DNA of 64,000 nt from Dehalococcoidia bacterium (GCA_011170285.1 DUEE01000003.1:1-64000), one strand, 5' to 3'. Numbered from the stretch's first letter, positions 34,265 through 43,511 are shown. Translations and numbers: made by a program. The notes: generated from the sequence alone by a model not told the origin.

Positions 34265-36352
34265 CTAGATTAGGCCAGGAAACCCGGCTAATACTGGTGC
34301 TAGAACTAGGGATATTATTGACATTAGTTTTATCATGATATTTAACGATGGACCCGAAGTATCCTTCATCGGGTCACCAACGGTGTCACCGATAACGGTA
34401 GCTTTGTGAGCATCCGACCCCTTACCACCGAAAGCACCAGTTTCTATCCATTTCTTAGCGTTATCCCACGAGCCACCGGCATTGGCAAAGGTTATAGCCA
34501 AGATGAAACCAGTAGCTATAGCTCCTAGCAAGAAACCACCAAGGGCAAACGGTCCCAATATAAAGCCTATGAGAATAGGGGTAGCTACCGTCATTAAGCC
34601 AGGAGCAAGCATTTCCTTCAGTGCTGCTTTGGTGCAGATATCTACGCACTTCCCATATTCAGGTCTGGCTTCCCCATCTATCAGCCCTTTTATCTCGCGG
34701 AACTGCCGGCGAACCTCATTAATTATGGAGAAGCTAGTCTTACCCACTGCATTTAGTGTCATGGCGCAGAATATGGCTGGTAGCATAGCCCCAAGGAATA
34801 AACCGACAACAACATGGGCATCAAGCAGGCTGATATGAGCGAAGAAGTCGGTCATTTCCATACCTGCTGCCTGGGTATAGGCTAGGGCATAAGCTAGCAT
34901 CAAAGCCAGGGCAGTAAGAGCGGCTGAACCAATAGCGAAGCCCTTGCCTGTTGCCGCTGTGGTGTTACCCAAAGAATCCAAGGCGTCTGTTCGCTGCCTA
35001 ATCTGCGGTGGCAGTCCTGACATTTCAACAATGCCACCGGCGTTGTCAGCCACAGGTCCATATGCATCAGTAGCATCTTGTATGCCCAGAGTTGACAACA
35101 TCCCAACCCCGGCAATGGCAATACCATAGATATCAGCAAAGTGGTGGGCAACTAAAATGGCAATTGCCACCAGAATAACAGGGGGCAAGGTGCTCATTAG
35201 ACCATTGGCAAATCCTCTAGTTATAATTGTCCCAGCTCCGGTCTGAGATGCTTCTGATATGTTAAGTGTTGGCTTGTAGACATAGGAGGTAAAGTAATTA
35301 GTGCTTTCCCCAATTAGGACGCCAGCAATGAGACCAGCTAGGATAGCCCAAAATATGTTAATACCGTAACCTTGAATCCCGCAAAGAAAATACACTGCCA
35401 AAAATGAAAAAATAGCAGTCAGGATTGATGCTGAGAATGTGCCTCGGCGGAGCGCATTGAGCAAGGCTCCCATCTGCGGTTTTTCACCAACCCTCACCAA
35501 GAATATCCCGATAAGAGAGGCTACGATACCCCCAGCCGCTACCATCATAGGTAGAAACCAAGCAGTAGCCATATCCGGCACTAATGACTTATCCAGGGTG
35601 ATAGAGAAAGTGGCTATCATCCCCAGCGTCATAGTGGCAATAATTGAATCAACATATGATTCAAACAGGTCGGCACCCATACCAGCCACATCGCCAACAT
35701 TGTCACCGACGAAGTCAGCGATAACAGCCGCATTTCGGGGGTCATCCTCAGGGATTCCCTTCTCAACCTTGCCTACTATGTCAGCCCCGGTGTCGGCTGC
35801 CTTGGTATATATGCCACCACCAACTCTAGCGAATATAGCCACCAATGAAGCACCAAAACCAAAACCGGGGATTATCTTCAGAAAGTCAGGGTTATTATGA
35901 AAGGCGAGGTAGAGGATGCTTAGCCCAAGGATACCGATGCCAACGACACACATTCCCATTACGGCTCCACTACGGAAGGAGACTCTTAAGCCTTGATTCA
36001 GGCTCTTTTGGGCGGCAGCGGCTGTTCTGCCATTAGCCCTGATAGCCATATTCATCCCGATATAGCCAGCTAGTCCAGAACAGATAGCGCCAAAAACAAA
36101 GGATAGGGCTACCCACCAACCCAGGTTAGGCACCACGCCTAGAATGATGCCAACTACCACTACGAATATAGCTAATATGCGGTACTCCCTGCCCAGGAAA
36201 GCCAAAGCACCTTCCTTGATAGCGGCTGATATTTCTCTTATCCTCCCCGAGCCTTGCTCTTGTCTCAATACATAAGAAGCCATAAAGCCAGCAACACCAA
36301 GCCCTAGGATACTAGCTATTACTGCGATTACTATGATTACTATTGGATTCAT
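34265..36352 (-). CDS. hppA: Membrane-bound proton/sodium-translocating pyrophosphatase
   Basis: 695 residues with about sixteen transmembrane segments. Catalytic block GGGIYTKAADTGADIVGKVE followed by GIPEDDPRNAAVIADFVGDN, and the second block GNTTAATGKGFAIGSAALT are intact. The alanine in GNTTAA, where potassium-independent enzymes have lysine, suggests a potassium-dependent pump. It couples pyrophosphate hydrolysis to ion export, recovering energy in anaerobes. Whether it moves protons or sodium cannot be decided from what I can see. Confidence 0.93.
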   Translation of the reverse strand: MNPIVIIVIAVIASILGLGVAGFMASYVLRQEQGSGRIREISAAIKEGALAFLGREYRILAIFVVVVGIILGVVPNLGWWVALSFVFGAICSGLAGYIGMNMAIRANGRTAAAAQKSLNQGLRVSFRSGAVMGMCVVGIGILGLSILYLAFHNNPDFLKIIPGFGFGASLVAIFARVGGGIYTKAADTGADIVGKVEKGIPEDDPRNAAVIADFVGDNVGDVAGMGADLFESYVDSIIATMTLGMIATFSITLDKSLVPDMATAWFLPMMVAAGGIVASLIGIFLVRVGEKPQMGALLNALRRGTFSASILTAIFSFLAVYFLCGIQGYGINIFWAILAGLIAGVLIGESTNYFTSYVYKPTLNISEASQTGAGTIITRGFANGLMSTLPPVILVAIAILVAHHFADIYGIAIAGVGMLSTLGIQDATDAYGPVADNAGGIVEMSGLPPQIRQRTDALDSLGNTTAATGKGFAIGSAALTALALMLAYALAYTQAAGMEMTDFFAHISLLDAHVVVGLFLGAMLPAIFCAMTLNAVGKTSFSIINEVRRQFREIKGLIDGEARPEYGKCVDICTKAALKEMLAPGLMTVATPILIGFILGPFALGGFLLGAIATGFILAITFANAGGSWDNAKKWIETGAFGGKGSDAHKATVIGDTVGDPMKDTSGPSLNIMIKLMSIISLVLAPVLAGFPGLI

Positions 36353-36394
36353 TATTTAGTCTTCTTTCTATCTAAAGTATTTTGTGTTATTAAC

Positions 36395-37042
36395 CTACTG
36401 AATATCACTCCCAAATTTCCCCAACCTATCCTTTAAGTCCTTTTGGCTTATAACTAATGTCAGGTCACTGCGTGTCCTTTCTAGGACGCCACGAACCATA
36501 TCGGTAGTACGGCGTAGCCCACCGGTTATAGCATCAGGAAAGTCCATAGTAACTAAAATACTGTAGATGTCATCCATAGCTTCTAGTAGTTCTTCACACC
36601 GAGATAGGTCACCTCGTCTCATACTATCCAAAAGGTAACGTCTTAGCTCGCCGACAGCTTCACCTAAGCCGTTCAGGTAAGCTGCGGAGTCAACACCCAA
36701 TTCACCAGGGTCGGGAGGTTGCCTTCCTGTTACCAAGGCGAGAGTAATACTGCCTTCAGCAAACTCCTTTTGAGCATCCCTAAAAAAGCCAGTATTGATA
36801 AGCTCACTACAAGCTGTGATAGCCCGTTCAGATTCATCAAGGAGATTATTAGCTGATTGGAGCAGTTCTTTAGCCTGGTCAAATTCCTGACGGTGTACGG
36901 CACGGATAGCCTGGCTACAATGACGAATTGCTTCACGACATAGAGGCAGTGCCTTTTCTCTAGCTGCATCTTTGGCTGAGAAGCTTAGCCTAATCTGGTC
37001 AGTAATTGAATCTAAATTATCAGTTAATCTATTCACTTTCAT
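36395..37042 (-). CDS. Translin-family protein
   Basis: 215 residues, almost all helical. AREKALPLCREAIRHCSQAI, the EFAEGSITLALVTGR segment, ELGVDSAAYLNGLGEAVGEL, and YSILVTMDFPDAITGGLRR match the translin/TRAX-like fold found in eukaryotes, archaea and a few bacteria; eukaryotic members bind and cut RNA. Its ATG overlaps the stop of the thiamine gene upstream (ATGA at 37039-37042), so it is translated together with thiD2-thiE, though no functional link is known. Confidence 0.75.
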   Translation of the reverse strand: MKVNRLTDNLDSITDQIRLSFSAKDAAREKALPLCREAIRHCSQAIRAVHRQEFDQAKELLQSANNLLDESERAITACSELINTGFFRDAQKEFAEGSITLALVTGRQPPDPGELGVDSAAYLNGLGEAVGELRRYLLDSMRRGDLSRCEELLEAMDDIYSILVTMDFPDAITGGLRRTTDMVRGVLERTRSDLTLVISQKDLKDRLGKFGSDIQ

Positions 37043-38100
37043 ACCTCAAGTATCTCTGCTATTTCTCGAGTTGCTTCTTCGGGTGACTCGGCTTGCAGTA
37101 TAGTGCTGATTACTGCTACCGAGTCAGCGCCGGCGGCCATAACCTCAGCCACATTATCCTTAGTAATGCCACCAATAGCAATCAGGGGTAAGGTTACTGC
37201 CTGTCTAATCTGACATAGCCTTTCTAAGCCAACTACCTTTGCTGTTTCTTTAGATGTGGTTGGGTATATTGAGCCGACGGCAATATAATCAGCCCCCTCA
37301 GATTCGGCGATAATAGCTTGTTCTATAGTGGTTGTTGAGCAGCCCAGGATTTTACCTATTGGCAGCAGCTTGCGAGCTACTGCTATAGGCAGGTCATTTT
37401 GTCCTAAGTGCAGTCCATCAGCATCAGTGGCTAGAGCTACATCGAGGTAGTCATTTACTATAAAAAGCACGTCATGCTCAGCACATAGATTTCTTAGCTG
37501 TTGAGCTATAGGTAGCAGCTCCTTTTTACTTTGGAGTTTATCACGCAACTGAATTGTGTTAGCTCCTCCCTGGAGTGCCTTACTGGCAATATCAATGTGG
37601 CTACGCCCCTTTACTAGGACCTGGGTATCGATAATTACATAGAGCCCGGGTAAGCGCTTTATCTTATCCTGGCGCATTAGTTTCGAAAGCAGTGCTTGCT
37701 CTATTGTGTAGAGATTAAACCTGGCTCGCTTGAACTTCTCTGGGTTTAATTTAACCCCTGGGATTTTGGACATCTCCTCCAGGACTCTCAACGATTCCTG
37801 AACCCTTCTGGCGTTAGCCACAATCATTATCGGTAGCTCCCTCTGCTTCTCCTCTCCAGGGACTTCAATACTAATACCAACATCACCTTCTGAGTATCGA
37901 GCTTGAAGCAGCTGCCGCTGGAATGACCAGTCGCTCCTTAGCACCTCATGTCGCATAGTTTTTAATTGCTGAGTTAGAGCGGCATCATTAAGCAGTAATC
38001 GGGCAAGTTCTTCAAGAAAGCGAAGCCCCTCACCAATGCGGTTCAAATTGGCATCAATAATGCGTAGTGTTTGTCTTGATATTGTTTCTGGTGGAGTCAT
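37039..38100 (-). CDS. thiE: ThiD2-ThiE fusion: HMP-P kinase-like domain plus thiamine phosphate synthase
   Basis: 353 residues. The N-terminal 140 residues (LRIIDANLNRIGEGLRFLEE ... ARRVQESLRVLEE) match the ThiD2-type domain reported to phosphorylate HMP-phosphate, and the remainder is ThiE (TIQLRDKLQSKKELL, FIVNDYLDVALATDADGLHL, GQNDLP, IGCSTTT-like LGCSTTTIEQA, YIAVGSIYPTTSKE). The fused protein would make HMP-PP and join it to the thiazole phosphate, giving thiamine phosphate. It complements thiC and thi4 at 45-47 kb; no separate thiD is seen in the window. Confidence 0.88.
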   Translation of the reverse strand: MTPPETISRQTLRIIDANLNRIGEGLRFLEELARLLLNDAALTQQLKTMRHEVLRSDWSFQRQLLQARYSEGDVGISIEVPGEEKQRELPIMIVANARRVQESLRVLEEMSKIPGVKLNPEKFKRARFNLYTIEQALLSKLMRQDKIKRLPGLYVIIDTQVLVKGRSHIDIASKALQGGANTIQLRDKLQSKKELLPIAQQLRNLCAEHDVLFIVNDYLDVALATDADGLHLGQNDLPIAVARKLLPIGKILGCSTTTIEQAIIAESEGADYIAVGSIYPTTSKETAKVVGLERLCQIRQAVTLPLIAIGGITKDNVAEVMAAGADSVAVISTILQAESPEEATREIAEILEV

Positions 38101-38152
38101 AAGACGGCTAATTTTAGCACAAGCCCCATTTGTTAGTAAAGCTGGGTAGCTC

Positions 38153-38518
38153 TCAGACTTCGCTTACTGCATTTTCAATGAGTTTAATTCGTAATAGCTT
38201 CCCCTCTTGGTTTAGCTCTACGGCTACTACATCAATGCGCCACAGCGCTGGCAAATCATTATGGGTGTGTCGGTAGCGAGAGGCGACAGTCATTAATCTT
38301 TCCATTTTAGTTGGTGTAATTGACTCTTCAGGACTACCGAACTCCAGGCTCTTTTTAGTTCTTACTTCAATAAAGACCAGAAAATCTTTATGCCTAGCTA
38401 CAATATCAATCTCACCCTCACGGCAGCGGTAGTTAGTTTCCTTAATATGGTAGCCCCACTTTTTTAGGAAGTCCTTGGCTAGCTTTTCACCCAGAATACC
38501 AGTATCTTTGCGCTTCAT
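38153..38518 (-). CDS. YraN/UPF0102 family nuclease-like protein
   Basis: 121 residues with the restriction-endonuclease-like core LGEKLAKDFLKKWGY, REGEIDIVARHKDFLVFIEVRTKKS (the E-x-D...E-V-K type active site, here EVRTK) and the conserved SPEESITPTKMERL. UPF0102 proteins are presumed nucleases in DNA repair or recombination. ATG 38518 is preferred (GGAAG upstream). A 46-residue gene ends just before it. Confidence 0.85.
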   Translation of the reverse strand: MKRKDTGILGEKLAKDFLKKWGYHIKETNYRCREGEIDIVARHKDFLVFIEVRTKKSLEFGSPEESITPTKMERLMTVASRYRHTHNDLPALWRIDVVAVELNQEGKLLRIKLIENAVSEV

Positions 38519-38525
38519 TTCTCTA

Positions 38526-38666
38526 TTAACTTCCAAAGGCTAACATAACTGCGGCTTGGATAGAAAATCCCCCCAGTATGAAGTAAACGCCGACAATAGC
38601 ACTAAGTCGAGACTTCATAAGTTCCGCAAACAGCTTAGGATTACCACACAATCTTGTCATACTCAT
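38526..38666 (-). CDS. 46-residue membrane peptide gene
   Basis: ATG 38666 opens MSMTRLCGNPKLFAELMKSR followed by one transmembrane helix (LSAIVGVYFILGGFSIQAAV) and ends 7 bases before the yraN start. A GGGGGTGAGG ribosome binding site, supplied by the intergenic repeat, lies 3 bases before the ATG. Basic N-terminus plus one helix is a plausible small membrane protein; no family recognised. Confidence 0.5.
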   Translation of the reverse strand: MSMTRLCGNPKLFAELMKSRLSAIVGVYFILGGFSIQAAVMLAFGS

Positions 38667-38699
38667 TAGCCTCACCCCCTTAATCCCCTCTCCAAGTCG

Positions 38700-38801
38700 A
38701 GTCTGCGCCCTCTCCTTCTCAAGAAGAGGGGGAGAGACTTTAGAGAGGGGCGAAGCCCCTCTCTTACCTACATTCCCCCTTCCCTTAATAAGGGAAGGGG
38801 G
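38700..38801. repeat. Composite palindromic repeat extending into rnhB
   Basis: Holds a CCCTCTCC/GGGGGAGAG hairpin, the 21-base GAGAGGGGC...GCCCCTCTC palindrome at 38743-38763, and a palindrome with arms CCCCCTTCCCTT and AAGGGAAGGGGG at 38775-38801. The last lies inside the end of the rnhB frame. Confidence 0.7.
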
Positions 38802-39457
38802 TCAGGGGGATAGGTTGCTAAACGACTTTGAATTACCTCCCTGACTGGTTTGAAGGACCGGCGATGGATAGGGGATGGTCCCAGTTGATGCAGACAGGCG
38901 AGATGCTTCTTTGTGCCATAGCCCTTGTGCTGGGCCAATCCATAGCCTGGATAAATTTTATCAAACTCTATCATTAGCTGGTCTCGGGTCACTTTAGCCA
39001 TAATGGAGGCACAGGCAATTGAGAAGCATAACTTGTCACCATTGGTTATTCCCTTTTGGGGTAGTGGCACCTCAGGAAGGAGCATATAATCTATAAGCAG
39101 GGATTGAGGCGCTAGCGAAAGCTGGTCTATAGCTAATTGCATAGCTAATCGTGTTGCCTTGATTATACCCTGAGCATCTATCAATTCATTGGCAGCCATA
39201 CCGATTCCTACTGAGATGGCTATTTCATGGATGTGATGAAATAAAAGTTCCCTGGTGGCTGGGCTTAATTGCTTGCTGTCTTTCACCTGATTTAGCCAGG
39301 GGGTGTCTATATGGCAGGGCAAGATAACGGCAGCAGCTACCACTGGACCAACTAGGGCACCACGTCCAGCCTCATCAATGCCAGCGATACGCTGGTATCC
39401 TTGTGCCTCAAGTAATTTTTCTTCAGCAAAAGATGGTGTCTGGAGATTGTTTGTCAA
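38768..39457 (-). CDS. rnhB: Ribonuclease HII
   Basis: About 229 residues. Active-site block GIDEAGRGALVGPVVAAAV, the DSKQLSPATRE segment and ASIMAKVTRDQLM identify RnhB, which nicks RNA of RNA-DNA hybrids. The TTG at 39457, preceded by GGGGTGAGG and 12 bases after the mnmA stop, is chosen; an upstream start at 39511 would run into mnmA. The last fifteen or so residues (TYPPDPLPLLREGGM) are encoded by an intergenic repeat and are not part of the enzyme core. Confidence 0.9.
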   Translation of the reverse strand: MTNNLQTPSFAEEKLLEAQGYQRIAGIDEAGRGALVGPVVAAAVILPCHIDTPWLNQVKDSKQLSPATRELLFHHIHEIAISVGIGMAANELIDAQGIIKATRLAMQLAIDQLSLAPQSLLIDYMLLPEVPLPQKGITNGDKLCFSIACASIMAKVTRDQLMIEFDKIYPGYGLAQHKGYGTKKHLACLHQLGPSPIHRRSFKPVREVIQSRLATYPPDPLPLLREGGM

Positions 39458-39468
39458 CCTCACCCCTT

Positions 39469-40506
39469 TCAATCTACCCCACCTTCTATTATTCCCCCAC
39501 CCAAGACGCAATCACCTTGGTAAAATACTATGGTCTGACCGGGAGCAATCGCTTTCTGAGGTTGATGAAAGTTTACCTCTGCTACCCCGTCTCTAGGGTG
39601 GAGTTTAGCTACCATATCAGGCGCATTATATCGGATTTTAGCTGTTATATTTACAGGCTCTTTAGGGGCTTCCCCCGATGTCCAGCTTAGCTTACTGGCA
39701 ATGAGAGTATTACTTAAAAGCTGGTCTTGAGTGCCTGCCACCAATCGGTTACTGGCAACATCAAACTTGAGCACATATAGGCGCTCGTCTGACGCGAGCC
39801 CCAAACCTTGCCTTTGCCCCACCGTATATTGGGCTAAACCCTTGTGTCTGCCTAAAACCTTGCCTTCAGTGTCAACAATGTCCCCTGGTTCAAGGGAGAT
39901 ATGCTTGGCTATGAATGACCGATAGTCGTTATCAGGGATAAAGCAAACATCCTGGCTGTCATGCCTTGAACTGGTAGGCAAGCCGAGCTCATCGGCCAAA
40001 CTTCTAACATTCTTTTTACGGAGCTCGCCCAAAGGTAATAACAAGTGTTGAAGCTCACTCTGTCCCAAGGTGTAGAGGAAATAAGACTGGTCTTTACCTT
40101 GGTCAACTGCTTTTAGCAGGCGATAGTTATTTGGTAAATGCTCAACTCTGGCATAGTGACCGGTGGCTAGGTAGTCTGCACCCATCTCAAGTACTTTGTT
40201 TAGGAGGAAACCAAATTTGATATGCTGGTTGCAGACAATGCACGGGTTTGGTGTGCGTCCCAGGCTATACTCCCGGCAGAAGTAGTCAATAACGAGGCTC
40301 TTAAAGTCTGCCTCAAGGTTCAACTTATGGAGGGGAATTTCTAGTAGCTGGCAAGTGTGCTCTAAATCTGAGGTACTATAGCTATGGTCTGCCCATAACT
40401 GCATATAAACACCGCCAACCTCATAGCCAGCTTCCTTTAGCAATGCGGCCGCCAGTGAGGAGTCCACCCCACCACTCATAGCTACTGCAACTCGCCCCTT
40501 ACTCAT
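39469..40506 (-). CDS. mnmA: tRNA-specific 2-thiouridylase
   Basis: 345 residues. PP-loop SGGVDSSLAA, the catalytic cysteines in PNPCIVCNQHIKF and DVCFIPD, and ATGHYAR are all present. MnmA installs the 2-thio group on uridine 34 of Glu, Gln and Lys tRNAs. Follows tmk by 13 bases and precedes rnhB in the same transcript. Confidence 0.93.
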   Translation of the reverse strand: MSKGRVAVAMSGGVDSSLAAALLKEAGYEVGGVYMQLWADHSYSTSDLEHTCQLLEIPLHKLNLEADFKSLVIDYFCREYSLGRTPNPCIVCNQHIKFGFLLNKVLEMGADYLATGHYARVEHLPNNYRLLKAVDQGKDQSYFLYTLGQSELQHLLLPLGELRKKNVRSLADELGLPTSSRHDSQDVCFIPDNDYRSFIAKHISLEPGDIVDTEGKVLGRHKGLAQYTVGQRQGLGLASDERLYVLKFDVASNRLVAGTQDQLLSNTLIASKLSWTSGEAPKEPVNITAKIRYNAPDMVAKLHPRDGVAEVNFHQPQKAIAPGQTIVFYQGDCVLGGGIIEGGVD

Positions 40507-40519
40507 GTTTCAAATCTCG

Positions 40520-41134
40520 TCAGCGTAGCAGTTGGCTTACCCTTCGCCAGATAATCTGGGCTATTTCTGCTTTGGATTGGCTGGCATCCACTACCAGCCA
40601 CCGCTCTGGGTCATTATCTGCCAGCTTGAGATAACCCTGCCGCACTCGCTGGTGAAAGGTTATATCCCCCTTCTCAAAGCGGTCTTGCTTTTTGCCCCTT
40701 TTACGAGCGAGCCCTTCATCTACTGGCATATCTAATAGAACTGTAAGGCCAGGTTTCAATCCCTGAGTGGCAGCATTATTAATAGCCCTGACCATTTCTA
40801 AATCTAGTCCTCGCCCATAGCTTTGATAGGTAATAGTAGAATCATCATAGCGGTCACAGATAACCACTTTCCCAGTCGCTAGATTAGGCTGGATTACCTT
40901 AGTTACTAATTGGGCCCGAGAGGCATTAAACAGCAGTAGCTCGACAATTGGTGATATATCTATACCTTCAGCCCACTTCAGCCAACGACCTATCTTATTA
41001 CCGAATGGGGTTCCACCCGGTTCGTGGGTTAAAATTACGGGAATAGCTAACTGCGATAGTCTTCGGTAAAGCGATCTAGCTTGGACACTCTTACCACACC
41101 CCTCCCCACCCTCAAAGTTGATAAATAAAGACAT
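40520..41134 (-). CDS. tmk: Thymidylate kinase
   Basis: 204 residues. P-loop FEGGEGCGKSVQ, ILTHEPGGTPFG, CDRYDDSTITYQ and the RKRGKKQDRFE lid identify Tmk (dTMP to dTDP). First gene of the tmk-mnmA-rnhB run; the GGATAGGGTT edge of a repeat lies 3-14 bases before its ATG. Confidence 0.92.
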   Translation of the reverse strand: MSLFINFEGGEGCGKSVQARSLYRRLSQLAIPVILTHEPGGTPFGNKIGRWLKWAEGIDISPIVELLLFNASRAQLVTKVIQPNLATGKVVICDRYDDSTITYQSYGRGLDLEMVRAINNAATQGLKPGLTVLLDMPVDEGLARKRGKKQDRFEKGDITFHQRVRQGYLKLADNDPERWLVVDASQSKAEIAQIIWRRVSQLLR

Positions 41135-41155
41135 AATTAACCCTATCCCCTTTTT

Positions 41156-41210
41156 CCCCTTCCCCTTAACAAGGGGAAGGGGATTTAGTTATAAAAGAGG
41201 CGAAGCCTCT
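41156..41210. repeat. Composite palindromic intergenic repeat upstream of tmk
   Basis: Palindrome with arms CCCCTTCCCCTT and AAGGGGAAGGGG at 41156-41182, followed by the AGAGGCGAAGCCTCT hairpin at 41196-41210. The CCCTATCCCC edge at 41141-41150 faces the tmk start. Confidence 0.7.
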
Positions 41211-41223
41211 CTTTGCCTCTCTT

Positions 41224-41433
41224 TTATAGTATCCTTCCCTTCATTGGCTCCCATTCAGCTATGGTTAGCATTCGTTCACGATAATCATCCCACTCGACGT
41301 GCTCATTCTGGTTCATCATAACAAGATAGCTATACTCTATGCTTCCCGTAGGGTTAACCTTTATGCGCAGATGTGGCAGTGTTTTGCCGAGGACTCTCTT
41401 TGCTCCACTTTGTGGCTCGTATATCACTACCAC
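41224..41433 (-). CDS. Hypothetical protein
   Basis: About 67-69 residues (VVIYEPQSGAKRVLGKT ... AEWEPMKGRIL), no family recognised. GTG starts at 41433 and 41427 share the frame; AGAGGAAG favours the second. Last of three small genes behind the Ycf45-like gene. Confidence 0.4.
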   Translation of the reverse strand: MVVIYEPQSGAKRVLGKTLPHLRIKVNPTGSIEYSYLVMMNQNEHVEWDDYRERMLTIAEWEPMKGRIL

Positions 41434-41454
41434 TTCCTCTTGTGGCGCGACACC

Positions 41455-41715
41455 TCACTCTTTGTACACTTCCCACAAGTGTCGAAAGTCCAGTCTGTGA
41501 AGCACAGGTAACAACAATTCCTTGCCCTCACATTTGAAATCAGGGTCATATACGCGCAAGCTTGCATACGGCATGAACTTGACGGCTTTCTTTATTTTGC
41601 CCTGTTCTATGTAGCTGAGGTGCAAAAAATGCTTCACTCTGAAGAAGTGCCACTCAAATTGTTTCCAAGGCACGTCTTTGCCAATTAGTAGACTTTGTGT
41701 CATCTCATTTCCCAT
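41455..41715 (-). CDS. Hypothetical protein
   Basis: 86 residues, slightly basic and aromatic-rich (WKQFEWHFFRVKHFLHL; MPYASLRVYDPDF). No family recognised. GGTGGAG precedes the ATG, and the gene starts 3 bases after the preceding stop, so it is probably co-translated with the coiled-coil gene upstream. Confidence 0.5.
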   Translation of the reverse strand: MGNEMTQSLLIGKDVPWKQFEWHFFRVKHFLHLSYIEQGKIKKAVKFMPYASLRVYDPDFKCEGKELLLPVLHRLDFRHLWEVYKE

Positions 41716-41718
41716 CGC

Positions 41719-41937
41719 CTACTCCACCTTCCACTGACGTGCGGGGCTTCGCCCCCTTTCAATTCCCTCCCTAGTCTTTGTATCAATCCGCTTAAGGATC
41801 TGAAGAATATCGTCGAGTTTCCGAATAACAGTACCGAGAGATTCTTCAACCCTACCAATCGAGCTTTCCACCCCCTCGAGTGAGTGTTTTATTTCAACGA
41901 CCCACTGATTAATATCCTTCCACTCTATTTCAGCCAT
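41719..41937 (-). CDS. Small coiled-coil protein
   Basis: 72 residues with a continuous amphipathic helix (SSIGRVEESLGTVIRKLDDI). AAGGAGGGG lies 4 bases before the ATG, 12 bases after the Ycf45-like stop. The C-terminal REGIERGRSPARQ is encoded by the GGGGCTTCGCCCC repeat (about 41747-41760), so a repeat insertion has probably replaced the original tail. Confidence 0.55.
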   Translation of the reverse strand: MAEIEWKDINQWVVEIKHSLEGVESSIGRVEESLGTVIRKLDDILQILKRIDTKTREGIERGRSPARQWKVE

Positions 41938-41949
41938 TATTCCCCTCCT

Positions 41950-43467
41950 TTACTCCTTATAAATCCTCACCCGTCTATCAGGGCCTTTGCCCGTACTCTG
42001 AGAGGATAGGTCGTTTCTTTGGGCTATAAGGTGTTGCAAACGCCGAATGTAGGCGCTCCGGGGACTGAGTTCTATTGCTTCCTGACCGCTCATTACTTGG
42101 CTAACGGCTTCTTCTGCCTCACTGAGGGCAATCTTAAAGGGGTCTGCTTTGTCTGTGCTCTCGATGGGGTAGATAGTATTTAGAAGATGCCTGATTTGGG
42201 GTGGAGTGTTACTTTTAAGGACATAGATGGATAGGTTAGCCGCTTCGGCGTCCTTAATCTTTTGTGGTCTTCGCCGATAGTAGCTTTTAGTGGTTATAAA
42301 CAGGTTGGCCAGATTTGGATTGTTAACTATATCCAGGCTCAATTGCATCTCTTTTGCTCCCTGCTCCAATCGCCCCCGGTTTACACCGAAGAGGTAGAGC
42401 TTGGGTAGATTGTTCTCTTTGGTCAGGAGCTTACTTTTAGTTACTACCTTAGTGGTAGTAACTGGCTCTCGTCTTTCTATTCTGACCTCTCCTGTCTCAT
42501 CTAGCCAGCGAATCTCAGTGGCTGTAGGCTGACCACGCAGGATAGAGTCAACCGCCTCGCCGACATCAGGGTGAATGGCTACTTTGTCCCAGTCCTGAAT
42601 TTCAACGACAATACTAAAGGTAGGTGGTGACATACGCTCCAGTATGGATTTCTGGGTGCCCCTTCGCTTAGCCTCTTCATCGCCCAGGGTTACTGTCTGG
42701 ATACCGCCAATAAGGTCAGCTAGGGTAGGGTTCATCATCAAGTTATCTAATGTATTACCGTGAGCGGTGCCAACTAGTTGAACCCCACGCTCGGCAATGG
42801 TTCTAGCTGCCTGAGCCTCAAGCTCAGTGCCAATCTCATCAATAATGATTACCTCAGGCATATGGTTTTCTACAGCCTCAATCATTACTGCGTGTTGTTT
42901 GGAGGGGGTGGTGACCTGCATTCTACGGGCATGCCCAATAGCTGGGTGGGGAATATCACCATCGCCGGCAATCTCATTTGAGGTATCTACAATAATAACC
43001 CGTTTATTGAGGTCATCAGCTAGCACCCGGGCTACCTCACGAAGCATCGTTGTTTTACCTACCCCGGGGCGACCCAGCAATAAGACACTTTTGCCTAACT
43101 CAACGAGATCCTCTATGACTTTGATGGTGCCAAAGACAGCTCTGCCTACGCGGCAGGTCAATCCCACAATGCGCCTCTTACGGTTAAGGATAGATGAGAT
43201 GCGATGTAAAGTGCGCTCGATTCCAGCCCGGTTGTCATCTCCGAAGCTACCGATGCGGGAGACTACATACTCTATTTCCTCCTCGCTAACTTCTTTAGAG
43301 TTAAGAACTACTTCCTGATGAGGGAAGCGAGCTTTGGGAGGGCGACCTAAGTCCAGCACTACTTCCAGTAGCTCACTAATATCATCTTGCTGGCATAATG
43401 GCTGGCGAATATGCGGTGGCAAAATGTCAAGCAAAGCCTCCAAGTCATCAGTAATTACTTTCTGCAA
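41950..43467 (-). CDS. Ycf45/SpoIIIAA-like AAA ATPase
   Basis: 505 residues. Walker [20 protein letters not shown], Walker [15 protein letters not shown] and a sensor region ([16 protein letters not shown]) match the Ycf45 family, a PilT/SpoIIIAA-like ATPase of cyanobacteria and Chloroflexi. C-terminally, a basic R3H-like region ([15 protein letters not shown]) could bind single-stranded nucleic acid. Function is not established. Leads a four-gene unit with three small unknowns. Confidence 0.82.
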   Translation of the reverse strand: MQKVITDDLEALLDILPPHIRQPLCQQDDISELLEVVLDLGRPPKARFPHQEVVLNSKEVSEEEIEYVVSRIGSFGDDNRAGIERTLHRISSILNRKRRIVGLTCRVGRAVFGTIKVIEDLVELGKSVLLLGRPGVGKTTMLREVARVLADDLNKRVIIVDTSNEIAGDGDIPHPAIGHARRMQVTTPSKQHAVMIEAVENHMPEVIIIDEIGTELEAQAARTIAERGVQLVGTAHGNTLDNLMMNPTLADLIGGIQTVTLGDEEAKRRGTQKSILERMSPPTFSIVVEIQDWDKVAIHPDVGEAVDSILRGQPTATEIRWLDETGEVRIERREPVTTTKVVTKSKLLTKENNLPKLYLFGVNRGRLEQGAKEMQLSLDIVNNPNLANLFITTKSYYRRRPQKIKDAEAANLSIYVLKSNTPPQIRHLLNTIYPIESTDKADPFKIALSEAEEAVSQVMSGQEAIELSPRSAYIRRLQHLIAQRNDLSSQSTGKGPDRRVRIYKE

Positions 43468-43511
43468 AAATATCCTCCTATGTATGCTTTATTCCCCACC
43501 AGGAATAACTA

